Positions 35,605 to 43,948 of a stretch of DNA of 64,000 nucleotides are shown piece after piece. A model generated the notes under the pieces. It worked only from the letters and a program-made list of their open reading frames with translations, searched no databases and was not told where the DNA came from. The DNA is from Pseudomonas palmensis. GTDB taxonomy: Bacteria > Pseudomonadota > Gammaproteobacteria > Pseudomonadales > Pseudomonadaceae. The position numbers were made by a program, and so were the translations under genes. The stretch covers positions 46,607 through 110,606 of the forward strand of contig NZ_JAFKEC010000013.1 of assembly GCF_017848315.1 (NCBI RefSeq). The letters are read 5' to 3'. The number at the start of each line of letters is the position of its first letter. Position 1 is the first letter of the stretch.

Positions 35605-36642
35605 TCAGGCGCGCCGATTGCGCGCCAGCAGCCACAGCAGGTACACCCCGCCCAGCAGGCCGGTGGTCAGCCCGATGGGCAGGTTGAGGTTGGCCACAAA
35701 ACGCTGGCTGAGCAGGTCGGCGGCCAACAGCAGTACCGCCCCCATCAGCGCTGCGCTCACCAGCGGCACCTGCGCCGAGGTGGTCAGGCGCCGTGCCAGC
35801 TGCGGCGCGGCCAGGGCGATGAAACTGATCGGGCCGGCCGCCGCGGTGGCGATCGCGGTCAGGCCCACCGCCGCCATCACCATCAGCAAGCGGGTACGCT
35901 CCACCGCCACACCCAGCTGGGCGGCGCTGTCGTCACCCAGTTCGAGGATGTTCAGGCGCCGTGCGTGGTACACCGCCACCGGCACCACCAGCAGCAGGCC
36001 CAGCGCCGCCGGCAGCACATGCGACCAGGTGCGGGTGTTGAGCGAGCCGGCCAGCCAGATCTGCGCCGACATGGCCTGGTCGAGGTTGCCCATCACCAGC
36101 AGCACGGTGTTGAGCCCCGAGAGCATCGCGCCCACGCCGATGCCCACCAGCACCAGGCGATAGCCGCCGGTGGTGCGGCCCTTCATCGACAGCACGAATA
36201 CCAGCGCAGCGGTGCCCACGCCGGCGATCACCGCCGCCAGCGACGCCCCCAGCGGGCCGGCATCGAACAGGATGATCTGCACGATCGCCCCGCTCGCCGC
36301 CCCGGTGGTGAAGCCGATGATGTCGGGCGAGCCCAGCGCGTTGCGCGAGATGGACTGGAAGATCGAGCCGGCCATGCCCAATGCAGCGCCCACGCACAAC
36401 GCGGTGAGCACCCGCGGCAGGCGCACGCGCAGCACGATGCGCTCGGTGGTCGGGCTCGGCCCTGCCCCCAGCAGGCTGGCCAGTACCTGGCCCGGTGTCA
36501 ACGGCAAGGTGCCGATGCCCAGCAGCAGCACCCCCAGCCCCAGGGCCAGCAGCACCAGCACGGCACACACCAGCACCCCCCGGGGCTGCCAGCGAAACGA
36601 CAGGGCGGCCAGGCGGACGACCCGTGTAGCGGTAGTGTTCAT
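35605..36642 (-). CDS. FecCD-family permease, second subunit
   Basis: A 345-residue inner-membrane permease of the BtuC/FecD/FepG family, with about nine helices. LPRVLTALCVGAALGMAGSIFQSISRNALGSPDIIGFTTGAASGA is the family core (here split in mention: ALGMAGSIFQ, RNALGSPDIIG). AAGPISFIALAAPQLAR is the coupling-helix region facing the ATPase. Its ATG overlaps the stop of the first permease gene (ATGA). It ends the minus-strand operon that begins with the TonB receptor. FecCD permeases carry ferric siderophores, heme or cobalamin; the matching ATPase is encoded apart, at 43.0-43.9 kb. Confidence 0.88.
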   Translation of the reverse strand: MNTTATRVVRLAALSFRWQPRGVLVCAVLVLLALGLGVLLLGIGTLPLTPGQVLASLLGAGPSPTTERIVLRVRLPRVLTALCVGAALGMAGSIFQSISRNALGSPDIIGFTTGAASGAIVQIILFDAGPLGASLAAVIAGVGTAALVFVLSMKGRTTGGYRLVLVGIGVGAMLSGLNTVLLVMGNLDQAMSAQIWLAGSLNTRTWSHVLPAALGLLLVVPVAVYHARRLNILELGDDSAAQLGVAVERTRLLMVMAAVGLTAIATAAAGPISFIALAAPQLARRLTTSAQVPLVSAALMGAVLLLAADLLSQRFVANLNLPIGLTTGLLGGVYLLWLLARNRRA

Positions 36643-37643
36643 AGCTTGCTCAACCGGAATGTGCGCACCAGCGCGATAAAGAACGGCCCGCCGATCAGCA
36701 GCGCGACGATACCCGCCGCCACTTCCGCCGGCGCCGCCACGACCCGGCCCAGCACATCGGCCCCCAGCAGCAGCACGCCGGCAAACAGTGCCGAGTACGG
36801 CAGGATCCAGCGGTAGTCCGGGCCCACCAGCAGGCGCGCCAGGTGCGGCGCCACCAGCCCCACAAAGCCGATCGGCCCGGCAGCGGCGGTGGCAGCGCCG
36901 GCCAGCAGCATCACTGCCAGGCAGGCCAGCAGCCAGGTGAGGCGCACGTTCACCCCCAGCGCCAGGCCCAGGTCCTTGCCCAGGGCCATGGCATTGAGGC
37001 TGCCGGCCAGCGCCAGCACCGTGACAGCGCCCGGCACCACGGCCATCGCCAGCACCCCCACCGCCTCGAAGCCGCTCTTTTCCAGCGAGCCCGATGCCCA
37101 GTGGCGAAACTGGTCGAACACCTGCGCCGGCGCATTGAGGATGATGATGCCGGTGACCGAGGCCAGCATCACCGACAGACCGGCGCCGGCCAGCACCAGG
37201 CGCACCGGGTTGGTGCCGGTCTCCTGGGCACGGCCCAGCATGAACACGGCCACCCCGGCCAGCCCGGCGCCGACGAAGGCGCACCACACGTAGCCGCTCA
37301 TGCTGCTCAGGCCCAGCACGGCCACACCGACGATCACCCCTACCCCGGCCCCGGCGTTGATGCCCAGCAGGCCCGGTTCGGCCAGCGGATTGCGGGTGAC
37401 CGCCTGCATGATCGCACCGGCCAGGCCCAGCGCCAGCCCGGCCAGTATCGCCACCAGCGTGCGCGGCACCCGCAGTTCGCGCACGATCAGGTGCTGGTCA
37501 TCGAGCCGGTCGTAGGCCGACAGCGCCTCGAATACCTGGGCCACGCCGATGCTGCGCGACCCCACCACCAGGCTCGCCAGCACCGCCACGACCAGCAACA
37601 GCAGCCCCAGCAGCAGGCCCTGAAAACGTCTTGATCGCACCAT
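36639..37643 (-). CDS. FecCD-family permease, first subunit
   Basis: A 334-residue inner-membrane permease of the same family (FepD-like). Core motifs are VPRTLVAILAGLALGLAGA, TRNPLAEPGLLGINAGAG and AAGPIGFVGLVAPHLARLLVG, the last being the segment that touches the ATPase. It lies three bases after the binding-protein gene and overlaps the second permease gene by four. With that partner it would form the heterodimeric channel. Nothing in it reports the substrate. Confidence 0.88.
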   Translation of the reverse strand: MVRSRRFQGLLLGLLLLVVAVLASLVVGSRSIGVAQVFEALSAYDRLDDQHLIVRELRVPRTLVAILAGLALGLAGAIMQAVTRNPLAEPGLLGINAGAGVGVIVGVAVLGLSSMSGYVWCAFVGAGLAGVAVFMLGRAQETGTNPVRLVLAGAGLSVMLASVTGIIILNAPAQVFDQFRHWASGSLEKSGFEAVGVLAMAVVPGAVTVLALAGSLNAMALGKDLGLALGVNVRLTWLLACLAVMLLAGAATAAAGPIGFVGLVAPHLARLLVGPDYRWILPYSALFAGVLLLGADVLGRVVAAPAEVAAGIVALLIGGPFFIALVRTFRLSKL

Positions 37644-37646
37644 GGC

Positions 37647-38585
37647 TCAGCGGTACGCCCGCGCCACGGCGTCGATCATCTCGCGCCCGGAGTAGTAGTC
37701 GATGCGAAACGAACTGGGCCCCAGTGCATACACCCGCTTGTGCACCACCGCCGGCAGGTTGGCCAGCACCGGGTCGGCGAGAAACGCCTGCACGTCGGCG
37801 TCGCTGCCGCCCAGCAGGAACACCGTGTCGCCGGTGATGGCCGCCGAGAGGTTTTCACGGGAGATGAAGTCCACGTCGGAGCTGCGCTTGACCTGCCCTT
37901 GCAACCCTTGCGGCAAGCCGGCCACCGCGAACCCGAGAGCTGCCAGCAGCTGCGCATGGGGGCTGTCCAGGCGCGCTACCGAATAGCTGCCACCCAGGTT
38001 GTAACCCACCACGCTGACCGCGCCGGCAGGTGGCGTGATGCGCGCTGCAGCCTGCGCGGCGTAGGCGTCGAAGCGCTCGATGGCCGCCTCGGCCTGCGCC
38101 TGCAGGCCGCTGGCCTGCCCCAGTTGGCGCGCCAGCTCCTGCCAGCTGTGGTTAGCGTAGTTGACCACCACCGTGTCGATGCCCTGGGCCTGCAGCTCGG
38201 CCTGGTGGGGCAGCACACTGTCGGCGCCGGTGGCCGACACCACCAGCAGGTCGGGCGCCTGCCCGACCACCGCTTCGAGGTCGAACACCAGGTTCTTGTA
38301 CAGCACCTGCACGCCGCGCTGGTCGGCCACCTCGGCCCACTGGGTGAAGAAGCCCTTGGCATCGGAGATGCGGCTGGGCGTGGTCGCGGCACTGGCCACC
38401 AACGGCGCGTCCATGGCCAGCAGGATGCCGGTCACGCTCGGCGAGGTGGACACGATGCGCTTGGGCGAGGCCTGCGCCGACGCCGTCGGCGCCTCGTCCG
38501 CAAGCTCGGCGGGCTGCCGGGCCAGCCACAGGGCGACGCTGGCCACAGCGACGATGGCCAGCACGGCCACCACAATCTTTTTCAT
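37647..38585 (-). CDS. Periplasmic metal-chelate/siderophore-binding protein
   Basis: A 312-residue FepB/BtuF-like (cluster A, TroA-type) substrate-binding protein. The first 25 residues are a signal or anchor segment. It has the usual two lobes: ASPKRIVSTSPSVTGILLAM opens the N-lobe, APDLLVVSA follows, a long connecting helix spans about 150-180, and the C-lobe ends LPAVVHKRVYALGPSSFRIDYYSG. It delivers the substrate from the periplasm to the FecCD permease. It begins three bases past the stop of the flavin monooxygenase gene, so it is part of the receptor operon. Confidence 0.87.
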   Translation of the reverse strand: MKKIVVAVLAIVAVASVALWLARQPAELADEAPTASAQASPKRIVSTSPSVTGILLAMDAPLVASAATTPSRISDAKGFFTQWAEVADQRGVQVLYKNLVFDLEAVVGQAPDLLVVSATGADSVLPHQAELQAQGIDTVVVNYANHSWQELARQLGQASGLQAQAEAAIERFDAYAAQAAARITPPAGAVSVVGYNLGGSYSVARLDSPHAQLLAALGFAVAGLPQGLQGQVKRSSDVDFISRENLSAAITGDTVFLLGGSDADVQAFLADPVLANLPAVVHKRVYALGPSSFRIDYYSGREMIDAVARAYR

Positions 38586-38588
38586 CGT

Positions 38589-39899
38589 CTAGTCCTGCTC
38601 GTCAAGGTGGTGGGCGAAGGTCGAGCCGCTGTAGCCCTTGCGGAACAGGCCGGCCTGCACCAGGCGTGGCATCAACTGGTCGAGAAACAGGTTCAGCGAC
38701 TCGACCGAGCCACCGGGCGCGGCTATGAAGCCGTCGATGGCGCCACTGGCAGCCCAGTCCGCGATCTGCTCGAAGGCATCGTCGACGGTGCCGACCACCT
38801 GCCAGTGCGCCGCCGAGATCACCTCGGGGCGCAGCAGCAGTTGGTCGATGCTCAGCGACTCGCGCTCGATCAGCCGGCGCAGCAGGCTGCTGTGGGTACG
38901 ACTGGAGGCGTCCGGCGCAACCACCGGCAGGTCGGCGCGGGTCACCGGGCGGTCGAGGGGCCAGTCGGCCAGGTCCAGCCCGGTCATTTCCTTGATAGAG
39001 GCCAGCTTGCGCGCGCGGTTCATGCGCCCGTGGGTCTGCATGAACACCGCCCGGGCCTGCTCGCGGGTGTCGGCCAGGTACAGGCTCAGGCCCGGCAGCA
39101 GGCGGATCGCCTGCGCCGAGCGGCCGTGGCGTTCGGCGCGCCGGCCCAGGTCACGGCGCAGTTCAAGCGCCGCTTCCTTGTCGGGCGTGGGTGCGAACAC
39201 CAGGTCGGCCACCGAGGCGGCGAAATCCCGCCCCGACTCCGAGGCACCGGCCTGGATCAGCGGAATGCGCGTGCCGGGGAAGGCTGGCAGGTTCAGCGGG
39301 CCCTTGACCTTGAGGTAGGTGCCCTCATGGTTGACCGGGCGCACCTGGGTGGTGTCGGCATAGCAGCCATTGGCACGGTCGATGGTCAGCGCCTCGAACG
39401 GGAAGCTGCCCCACAGCTGGTGCACCAGCTCGGTGAACTCGGCCGCCCGCGCATAGCGCTCGTCGGCGTCGGGCATCTACTCAAGGCCGAAGTTCTCGTG
39501 CCCCTGCAGGGCGGTGACGATGTTCCAGCCCACGCGCCCGTTGCTGATCCAGTTCAGCGATTGCAGCTGGCGCGCCACCACATACGGCGGATAGAAGGTG
39601 GTCGACACCGTCGACACCAGGCCGATGTGCGAGGTCTGCTGGGCCACGGCGGCCAGCAGGATGGTGGGGTCGAGGCTGGTGAAACCAGGGCCGCTTTCGA
39701 GCATTTCCACCGGCAGGCAACTGACGTCGGGGCGGAACACGAAGTCCAGGTGCGCCGCTTCGGCGCGCTGCGCCAGATCGATGGCGAAGGCGCTGGTGAA
39801 CAGGCCCTCGACGTTGCTGTCGGCGCGCCGCCAGGCGTCGCCGCTGAGCCAGGTGGGGGCCAGTGAAAGTCCGATATGGAGTCGCTTGGGCGAGGTCAT
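38589..39899 (-). pseudogene. LLM-class flavin-dependent monooxygenase split by an in-frame TAG
   Basis: Read through, this is a 436-residue member of the NtaA/SnaA/DszA/SoxA family, FMNH2-dependent monooxygenases that cleave chelators (NTA, EDTA) or organosulphur compounds. The first part (39480-39899; KRLHIGLSLAPTWLSGDAW to GRVGWNIVTALQGHENFGLE) ends in TAG at 39477-39479. The next codon in the same frame is ATG, and MPDADERYARAAEFTELV continues where relatives continue. Total length and motif order (QAGASESGRDFAA, IAAPGGSVESL) are normal, so only one base differs from an intact gene. Re-initiation at the adjoining ATG could make a two-chain product; otherwise it is a recent pseudogene or a sequence error. 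Confidence 0.85.
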
Positions 39900-39963
39900 C
39901 AAAGCTCCGGGTGCAAGTGATCGAGTACGGCGGCCCCAGGGCCGCCGTTGACAGTGGGTTGAT

Positions 39964-42054
39964 TCAGAACGAGCCCTTGACGCCCACGCCGAACATGCGT
40001 GGCGTGGTCATGCTCGCCTCGGTGCCGCCGATGCCGCGGTTCTGCTGCAGGTAGGTGGCCGAGCGGTCGTCGAACACGTTCTTGACGTAGCCGTACAGTT
40101 CCACCGCCGGGGTGAACTGGTAGCTGGCGCGGGCATCGGTCAGGGTGTAGGAGTCGACCGAATACGACGAGTTGTTGGCCGTGTCGGAGTAGTAGCCGTC
40201 GATATGCCGCACCTGGGCCGACAGGTTGAGCTTGTCGGTCACGTCCCAGCTGGGCCCGAAGCTCAGGGTGTAGCCGGGCGACTTGGCAAACTCGTTGGCC
40301 TGGTAGCTGTCGTTGCTGGTGATGCGGTCGATGCGCGTGCGCAGGGTGCCGGCGCTGGCCTTGAGGGTCAGGCTGTCGAGCAGCTGGTAGTCGGCGCTCA
40401 GTTCCATGCCGTAGGCGTGGGCCTTCTCGGCATTGATGGTGTAGGACTGGCTGATCCCGGTGGAGATCACCACCGGAATGTTGTACTGCGAATCCTTCAT
40501 GTCCATGTAGAACAGGTTGCCGCTCAGGCGCAGGCGGTCATCGAGCAGGCTGGCGCGGGTGAACAGCTCGTAGTTCCACACCGACTCTTCCTTGAAGTAC
40601 TGCCATTGGCGCGTCGACAGGTTGAGCGAGACACCGCCCGGGTTGTAGCCGCGGCTGACCATCGCGCCCACGGTCCAGTCCGGGGTCGCGGCGTAGGCCA
40701 GCGATACCTTGGGCAGCACGGCGGTGAAGGTCTTCTGGTAGTCCAGCGCAGTGGGCGCCAGCACCGAGTTGCCGTCGCGCTCGATACGGTCCTGCTGGAA
40801 GCGCAGGCCCGTGCTCAGGGTCCACAGGTCGCTCAGGCGGTAGTTCAGCTCGCCGAAGAGGCCGAGGTTTTCCTTGGTGTCGTCGAACGCCGACAGCCCG
40901 GCCAGGTTGAGGGTTTCGTCGGTCCTGGTGCGCGCCACGTAGAGGCCGGTGGCGCCGCTGAGCACGCTGTGCTGGTCACCGAACACCAGGCGGGTTTCGT
41001 TGGACAGGTTCTTCTGCTTGATGTCGGCGTCGCCCTGCCCCGGGATGCCGGTGTAGCGCTGCACGCTGGACAACGAATACTGCGCCTGGTTGATCAGCTT
41101 GAGGCCGTTGTCGAAGTCGTAGCTCACGTCCAGCACGCTGGTGTTGGTGCTCTGCTCCCAGCTGGGCATGGTCGTGGTGGTGTGATCGAGCTTATGGTAC
41201 GGCGCCGAAGCGGCTTCCTGGGTGGGGCGGTTGCTCTCGTTGTGCGAGAAGGTGAACTTGGCCTCCAGCCCCTGGATGTCGGTGGGCAGCCATAGCAGCT
41301 TGGCGCGGGTGGTGAGCGCGCTGAAGTCGTGGTCGGTCTTGCCCTTCTGGAAGTTGGGGTTGGTGTAGTCGATGAAGGTATCGCGCGCCGAGTAGTCCAC
41401 TGCCAGGCGCCCGGCCAGGTCGGTACCCATCAGCGGCCCGGACAGCGCGATGGAGGTGCGCTTGGCGTTGTAGTTGCCGATCTCGGCCTGGTAGGCGGCC
41501 TCGGGGGTGAAGGTCGGGTCCTTGGTGTTGACGATGATCGCGCCGGCGATGGCGTTGGCGCCTTGCGAGGTGGTCTGCGGGCCGCGGAACACCTCGATGC
41601 TGTCCACGTCCCACACCGAGGTGGCGCCGAAGAACATCTCGTTGTAGTTCAGGTAGTGGCCGTCCAGGTTGATGGTGGCCCGTGGCACGGTGCCGCCCCA
41701 GAACTGGTTCTGCCCGTTGTTCGGGCCCTGGGTGTCCTGGCCGCGGATGATCGGCGCGCCTACCGAGTCGGTGTAGATCACGTTGGGCACGTCATTGAGC
41801 ACTTCATGCACGCTGGCGTTGCCGGTGTTCTGGCGCTCGATGTCGCGGGCAGTCTTGACCGACACCGAGGAGGCGGTGTTCTTCAGGTCACGCTCGAGCT
41901 TTTCCCCGGTGATCATGATCGGTTCGAAGGTGACTGCGCCTTTGCCCGGGGCAGCAACGGCATCATCGGCCATCGCGGGCGCCATGCCGAGCACGGTCGC
42001 CAGGGTCAGCACGCTGAAACCGCAGGTGAGTTCAAGGGGTGAATAGGCCTTCAA
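39964..42054 (-). CDS. TonB-dependent outer-membrane receptor, iron-regulated
   Basis: A 696-residue TonB-dependent transporter. A signal peptide ends at GMAPAMA, followed by EPIMITGEKLERDLKNTASSV as TonB-box/plug start. The plug (SVHEVLNDVPNVIY, VDSIEVFRGPQTTSQGANAIAGAI) leads to a 22-strand barrel ending in GVGVKGSF. It resembles ferric-siderophore receptors, though no specific ligand can be named. The start is taken as the TTG at 42054: GGAG stands six bases upstream and a good signal peptide follows. A Fur box covers the region just upstream, and a dyad shared with the ATPase gene lies at 42125. It heads the operon with the monooxygenase, binding protein and permeases. Confidence 0.9.
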   Translation of the reverse strand: MKAYSPLELTCGFSVLTLATVLGMAPAMADDAVAAPGKGAVTFEPIMITGEKLERDLKNTASSVSVKTARDIERQNTGNASVHEVLNDVPNVIYTDSVGAPIIRGQDTQGPNNGQNQFWGGTVPRATINLDGHYLNYNEMFFGATSVWDVDSIEVFRGPQTTSQGANAIAGAIIVNTKDPTFTPEAAYQAEIGNYNAKRTSIALSGPLMGTDLAGRLAVDYSARDTFIDYTNPNFQKGKTDHDFSALTTRAKLLWLPTDIQGLEAKFTFSHNESNRPTQEAASAPYHKLDHTTTTMPSWEQSTNTSVLDVSYDFDNGLKLINQAQYSLSSVQRYTGIPGQGDADIKQKNLSNETRLVFGDQHSVLSGATGLYVARTRTDETLNLAGLSAFDDTKENLGLFGELNYRLSDLWTLSTGLRFQQDRIERDGNSVLAPTALDYQKTFTAVLPKVSLAYAATPDWTVGAMVSRGYNPGGVSLNLSTRQWQYFKEESVWNYELFTRASLLDDRLRLSGNLFYMDMKDSQYNIPVVISTGISQSYTINAEKAHAYGMELSADYQLLDSLTLKASAGTLRTRIDRITSNDSYQANEFAKSPGYTLSFGPSWDVTDKLNLSAQVRHIDGYYSDTANNSSYSVDSYTLTDARASYQFTPAVELYGYVKNVFDDRSATYLQQNRGIGGTEASMTTPRMFGVGVKGSF

Positions 42055-42062
42055 GATACGCT

Positions 42063-42081
42063 CCAAATGATAATCATAATC
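42063..42081 (-). promoter_or_regulatory. Fur box at the TonB receptor promoter
   Basis: CCAAATGATAATCATAATC matches the Fur consensus GATAATGATAATCATTATC at about 15 of 19 positions, with the core AATGATAATCAT intact (42066-42077). It abuts the receptor's ribosome-binding site, so iron repression of the operon is expected. Confidence 0.8.
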
Positions 42082-42124
42082 GTTTGTGCGAAAGGTATCA
42101 TGTGGCCACTTCGTTCCTCAATAG

Positions 42125-42141
42125 AGAATTCATTCTGCAAT
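42125..42141 (-). promoter_or_regulatory. Putative IclR operator, receptor side
   Basis: On the minus strand the 17-mer ATTGCAGAATGAATTCT contains the dyad AGAAT-GA-ATTCT. It differs from the 17-mer upstream of the ATPase gene (43910-43926) at only three places, and two of these are paired changes that keep the dyad. It lies between the divergent receptor and IclR genes, about 75 bases from the receptor start. Confidence 0.6.
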
Positions 42142-42269
42142 GTGGTAAATCCAGGGGCCCGGCCAGCGCTCGGAAAAGTCGGTATCATGCGCACCGACGC
42201 CGCGCACAAGCGGCGCGCACTTGATGCCTGATGAGGACCAGCCGCCAGCCGGCGATGAGGAGAGGCCCG

Positions 42270-43070
42270 TTGAAAAAAACCATTCCAGCTGCGGATGACG
42301 CCCCGCACGCGCCGGGCGAAAAACGTTCGGGCACCATTCAGTCCGTCGCCATCGCCGCCCGCTTTCTCAACGTACTGGCCAGCGCCGAGCACGAACTGGC
42401 CCTGGGGGAAGTGGCGCGGCGCACCCAGACCGGCGCGTCCACCGCGCACCGCTACCTGCAGAGTCTGGTCAAGGAGGGCCTGGCCAGGCAGGACCCGGCC
42501 AGCAGCCTGTACGACCTGGGCCCGGCGGCGCTGAGCATCGGTATCGGTGCGCTCAAGCGGGTGGATGCAGTGGAGATCGCCGCGCAGCACATGAAGGCGC
42601 TGGCCCACCAGCATGCGGCCAGCGGCGGCGTGGCGATCTGGACCGACCGTGGCCCGACGCTGGTGCGCTGGTACCGCAGCGCGTTCTTCTCGATCAACCC
42701 GCTGGCCCTGGGCGACGTGCTGCCCATCGACAACACCGCCTGCGGGCTGGTGTTCCAGGCCTTCCTGCCCAAGGCCACCATCGATGCGGCGCGCAAGCTG
42801 CAACCGGCGCACTTTCGCGGCACGGCGCCGGCCAAGGCTGTGCTGGACGAGGTGCGCAGCAGCCGCTGGGCCGAGAAGACCAGCCACCTGCTGTCGAATG
42901 TCACCGGGCAGGCCGCGCCGGTGTTCGACGCCCAGGGCGAGATCGTGTGTGTGGTGACCACGGTGACCGACCTGGGTCAGCTCAAGACGCCCGAAGACCG
43001 CGATGCGCTGTTCCGGGCGGCCAGCCGGGTCAACCAGTCAACCGGCGGCCTGCCGTGGCAAGGCGCCTGA
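42270..43070 (+). CDS. IclR-family transcriptional regulator of the uptake cluster
   Basis: A 266-residue regulator. The N-terminal winged helix-turn-helix (about 25-85) reads SVAIAARFLNVLASAEHELALGEVARRTQTGASTAHRYLQSL in pieces typical of IclR. The C-terminal effector domain has the conserved GxxxxxLP-AxGxxxxA arrangement (VLPIDNTACGLVFQAF). The TTG at 42270 is chosen: AGGAGAGG stands four bases before it, whereas ATGs at 42231 and 42255 lack such a site. It diverges from the TonB receptor and its 3' end overlaps the convergent ATPase gene by 33 bases. The matching dyads on both sides are its likely operators. The effector is unknown. Confidence 0.85.
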   Translation: MKKTIPAADDAPHAPGEKRSGTIQSVAIAARFLNVLASAEHELALGEVARRTQTGASTAHRYLQSLVKEGLARQDPASSLYDLGPAALSIGIGALKRVDAVEIAAQHMKALAHQHAASGGVAIWTDRGPTLVRWYRSAFFSINPLALGDVLPIDNTACGLVFQAFLPKATIDAARKLQPAHFRGTAPAKAVLDEVRSSRWAEKTSHLLSNVTGQAAPVFDAQGEIVCVVTTVTDLGQLKTPEDRDALFRAASRVNQSTGGLPWQGA

Positions 43071-43862
43071 CACCACCGCCCGCTCGCGCGACAAGGGCAC
43101 CAGCAGCGGCGTGCCGCTGACCGGGTCGGCGATGATCATCGAGGCCACGCCGAACACCTCCTGCACCAGGGCCTCGGTGAAGATGCGCGCCGGGTCGCCC
43201 TGGGCGACGATGGCGCCGGCCTTCATGGCGATCAGGTGCGAGGCATAGCGGCACGCCTGGTTGAGGTCATGCAGCACCGCAACGATGGTGCGGCCCTGGC
43301 GATTGAGCTCGGCCAGCAGTTCCAGCAGTTCGATCTGGTGCGCGATATCGAGGTAGGTGGTGGGCTCGTCGAGCAGCAGTACCGGCGTCTGCTGCGCCAG
43401 CACCATGGCGATCCATACCCGCTGGCGCTGGCCGCCGGACAACTCCTGCAGCAGGCGCTCGGACAGCTCGCTGACCTGCGCCGCCTGCATGGCTGCGGTC
43501 ACGGCCTGTTCGTCGGCCTGCGACCATTGGCGCAGGAACGACTGGTGCGGGTAGCGCCCGCGGGCCACCAGGTCGGCCACGGTGATGCCGTCGGGCGCAA
43601 CCGCGCTCTGGGGCAGCAGGCCGAGCCGCCGGGCCACGTCCTTGGCCGCGAGCGTGTGAATATCGACCTGATCGAGCAGCACCGTGCCGCTCGAAGGCAC
43701 CAGCAGGCGCGACAAGGCCCGCAGCAAGGTGGATTTGCCACAGGCATTGGGGCCGACGATGACGGTAAAGGACCCTTCGGTGATAGCCACCGAAAGGTCC
43801 GTGGAGATCGTGCGCTGGTCGTAGCGAAGCGTCACGGCGTCAGCCTGCAGGCGATACGTCAT
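43038..43862 (-). CDS. FepC-like ATPase of the metal-chelate ABC importer
   Basis: A 274-residue ATP-binding protein of the FecE/FepC/BtuD group. Walker A is GPNACGKST (37-45), the Q-loop LLPQSAV, a RGRYPHQSF segment typical of siderophore ATPases, the signature LSGGQRQR and Walker B LLLDEPTTYLD. It would power the FecCD permease pair encoded 6 kb away. The ATG at 43862 begins the first strand (MTYRLQADAV); the ribosome-binding site is weak. It lies 86 bases after the LodB-like gene on the same strand, and that gap holds a copy of the IclR dyad, so it likely has its own promoter. Confidence 0.88.
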   Translation of the reverse strand: MTYRLQADAVTLRYDQRTISTDLSVAITEGSFTVIVGPNACGKSTLLRALSRLLVPSSGTVLLDQVDIHTLAAKDVARRLGLLPQSAVAPDGITVADLVARGRYPHQSFLRQWSQADEQAVTAAMQAAQVSELSERLLQELSGGQRQRVWIAMVLAQQTPVLLLDEPTTYLDIAHQIELLELLAELNRQGRTIVAVLHDLNQACRYASHLIAMKAGAIVAQGDPARIFTEALVQEVFGVASMIIADPVSGTPLLVPLSRERAVVSGALPRQAAG

Positions 43863-43909
43863 GGAGAGGGTGTTCCAGTGAAGGGATTCGGCGCCAGTAT
43901 TGCAGATGA

Positions 43910-43926
43910 GGAATTTATTCCGCAAT
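43910..43926 (-). promoter_or_regulatory. Putative IclR operator, ATPase side
   Basis: On the minus strand ATTGCGGAATAAATTCC contains the dyad GGAAT-AA-ATTCC, 48-64 bases upstream of the ATPase start. It shares 14 of 17 bases, in the same orientation, with the site upstream of the TonB receptor. Confidence 0.6.
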
Positions 43927-43948
43927 CCGGAACGCCGGCGCCCTGCCC

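Noticed and set aside
36643..37287. Upstream extension of the second permease frame, which could look like a fused protein
   Set aside because: It is a shadow of the first permease gene. The ATG at 36642 in an ATGA overlap is the normal coupled start.
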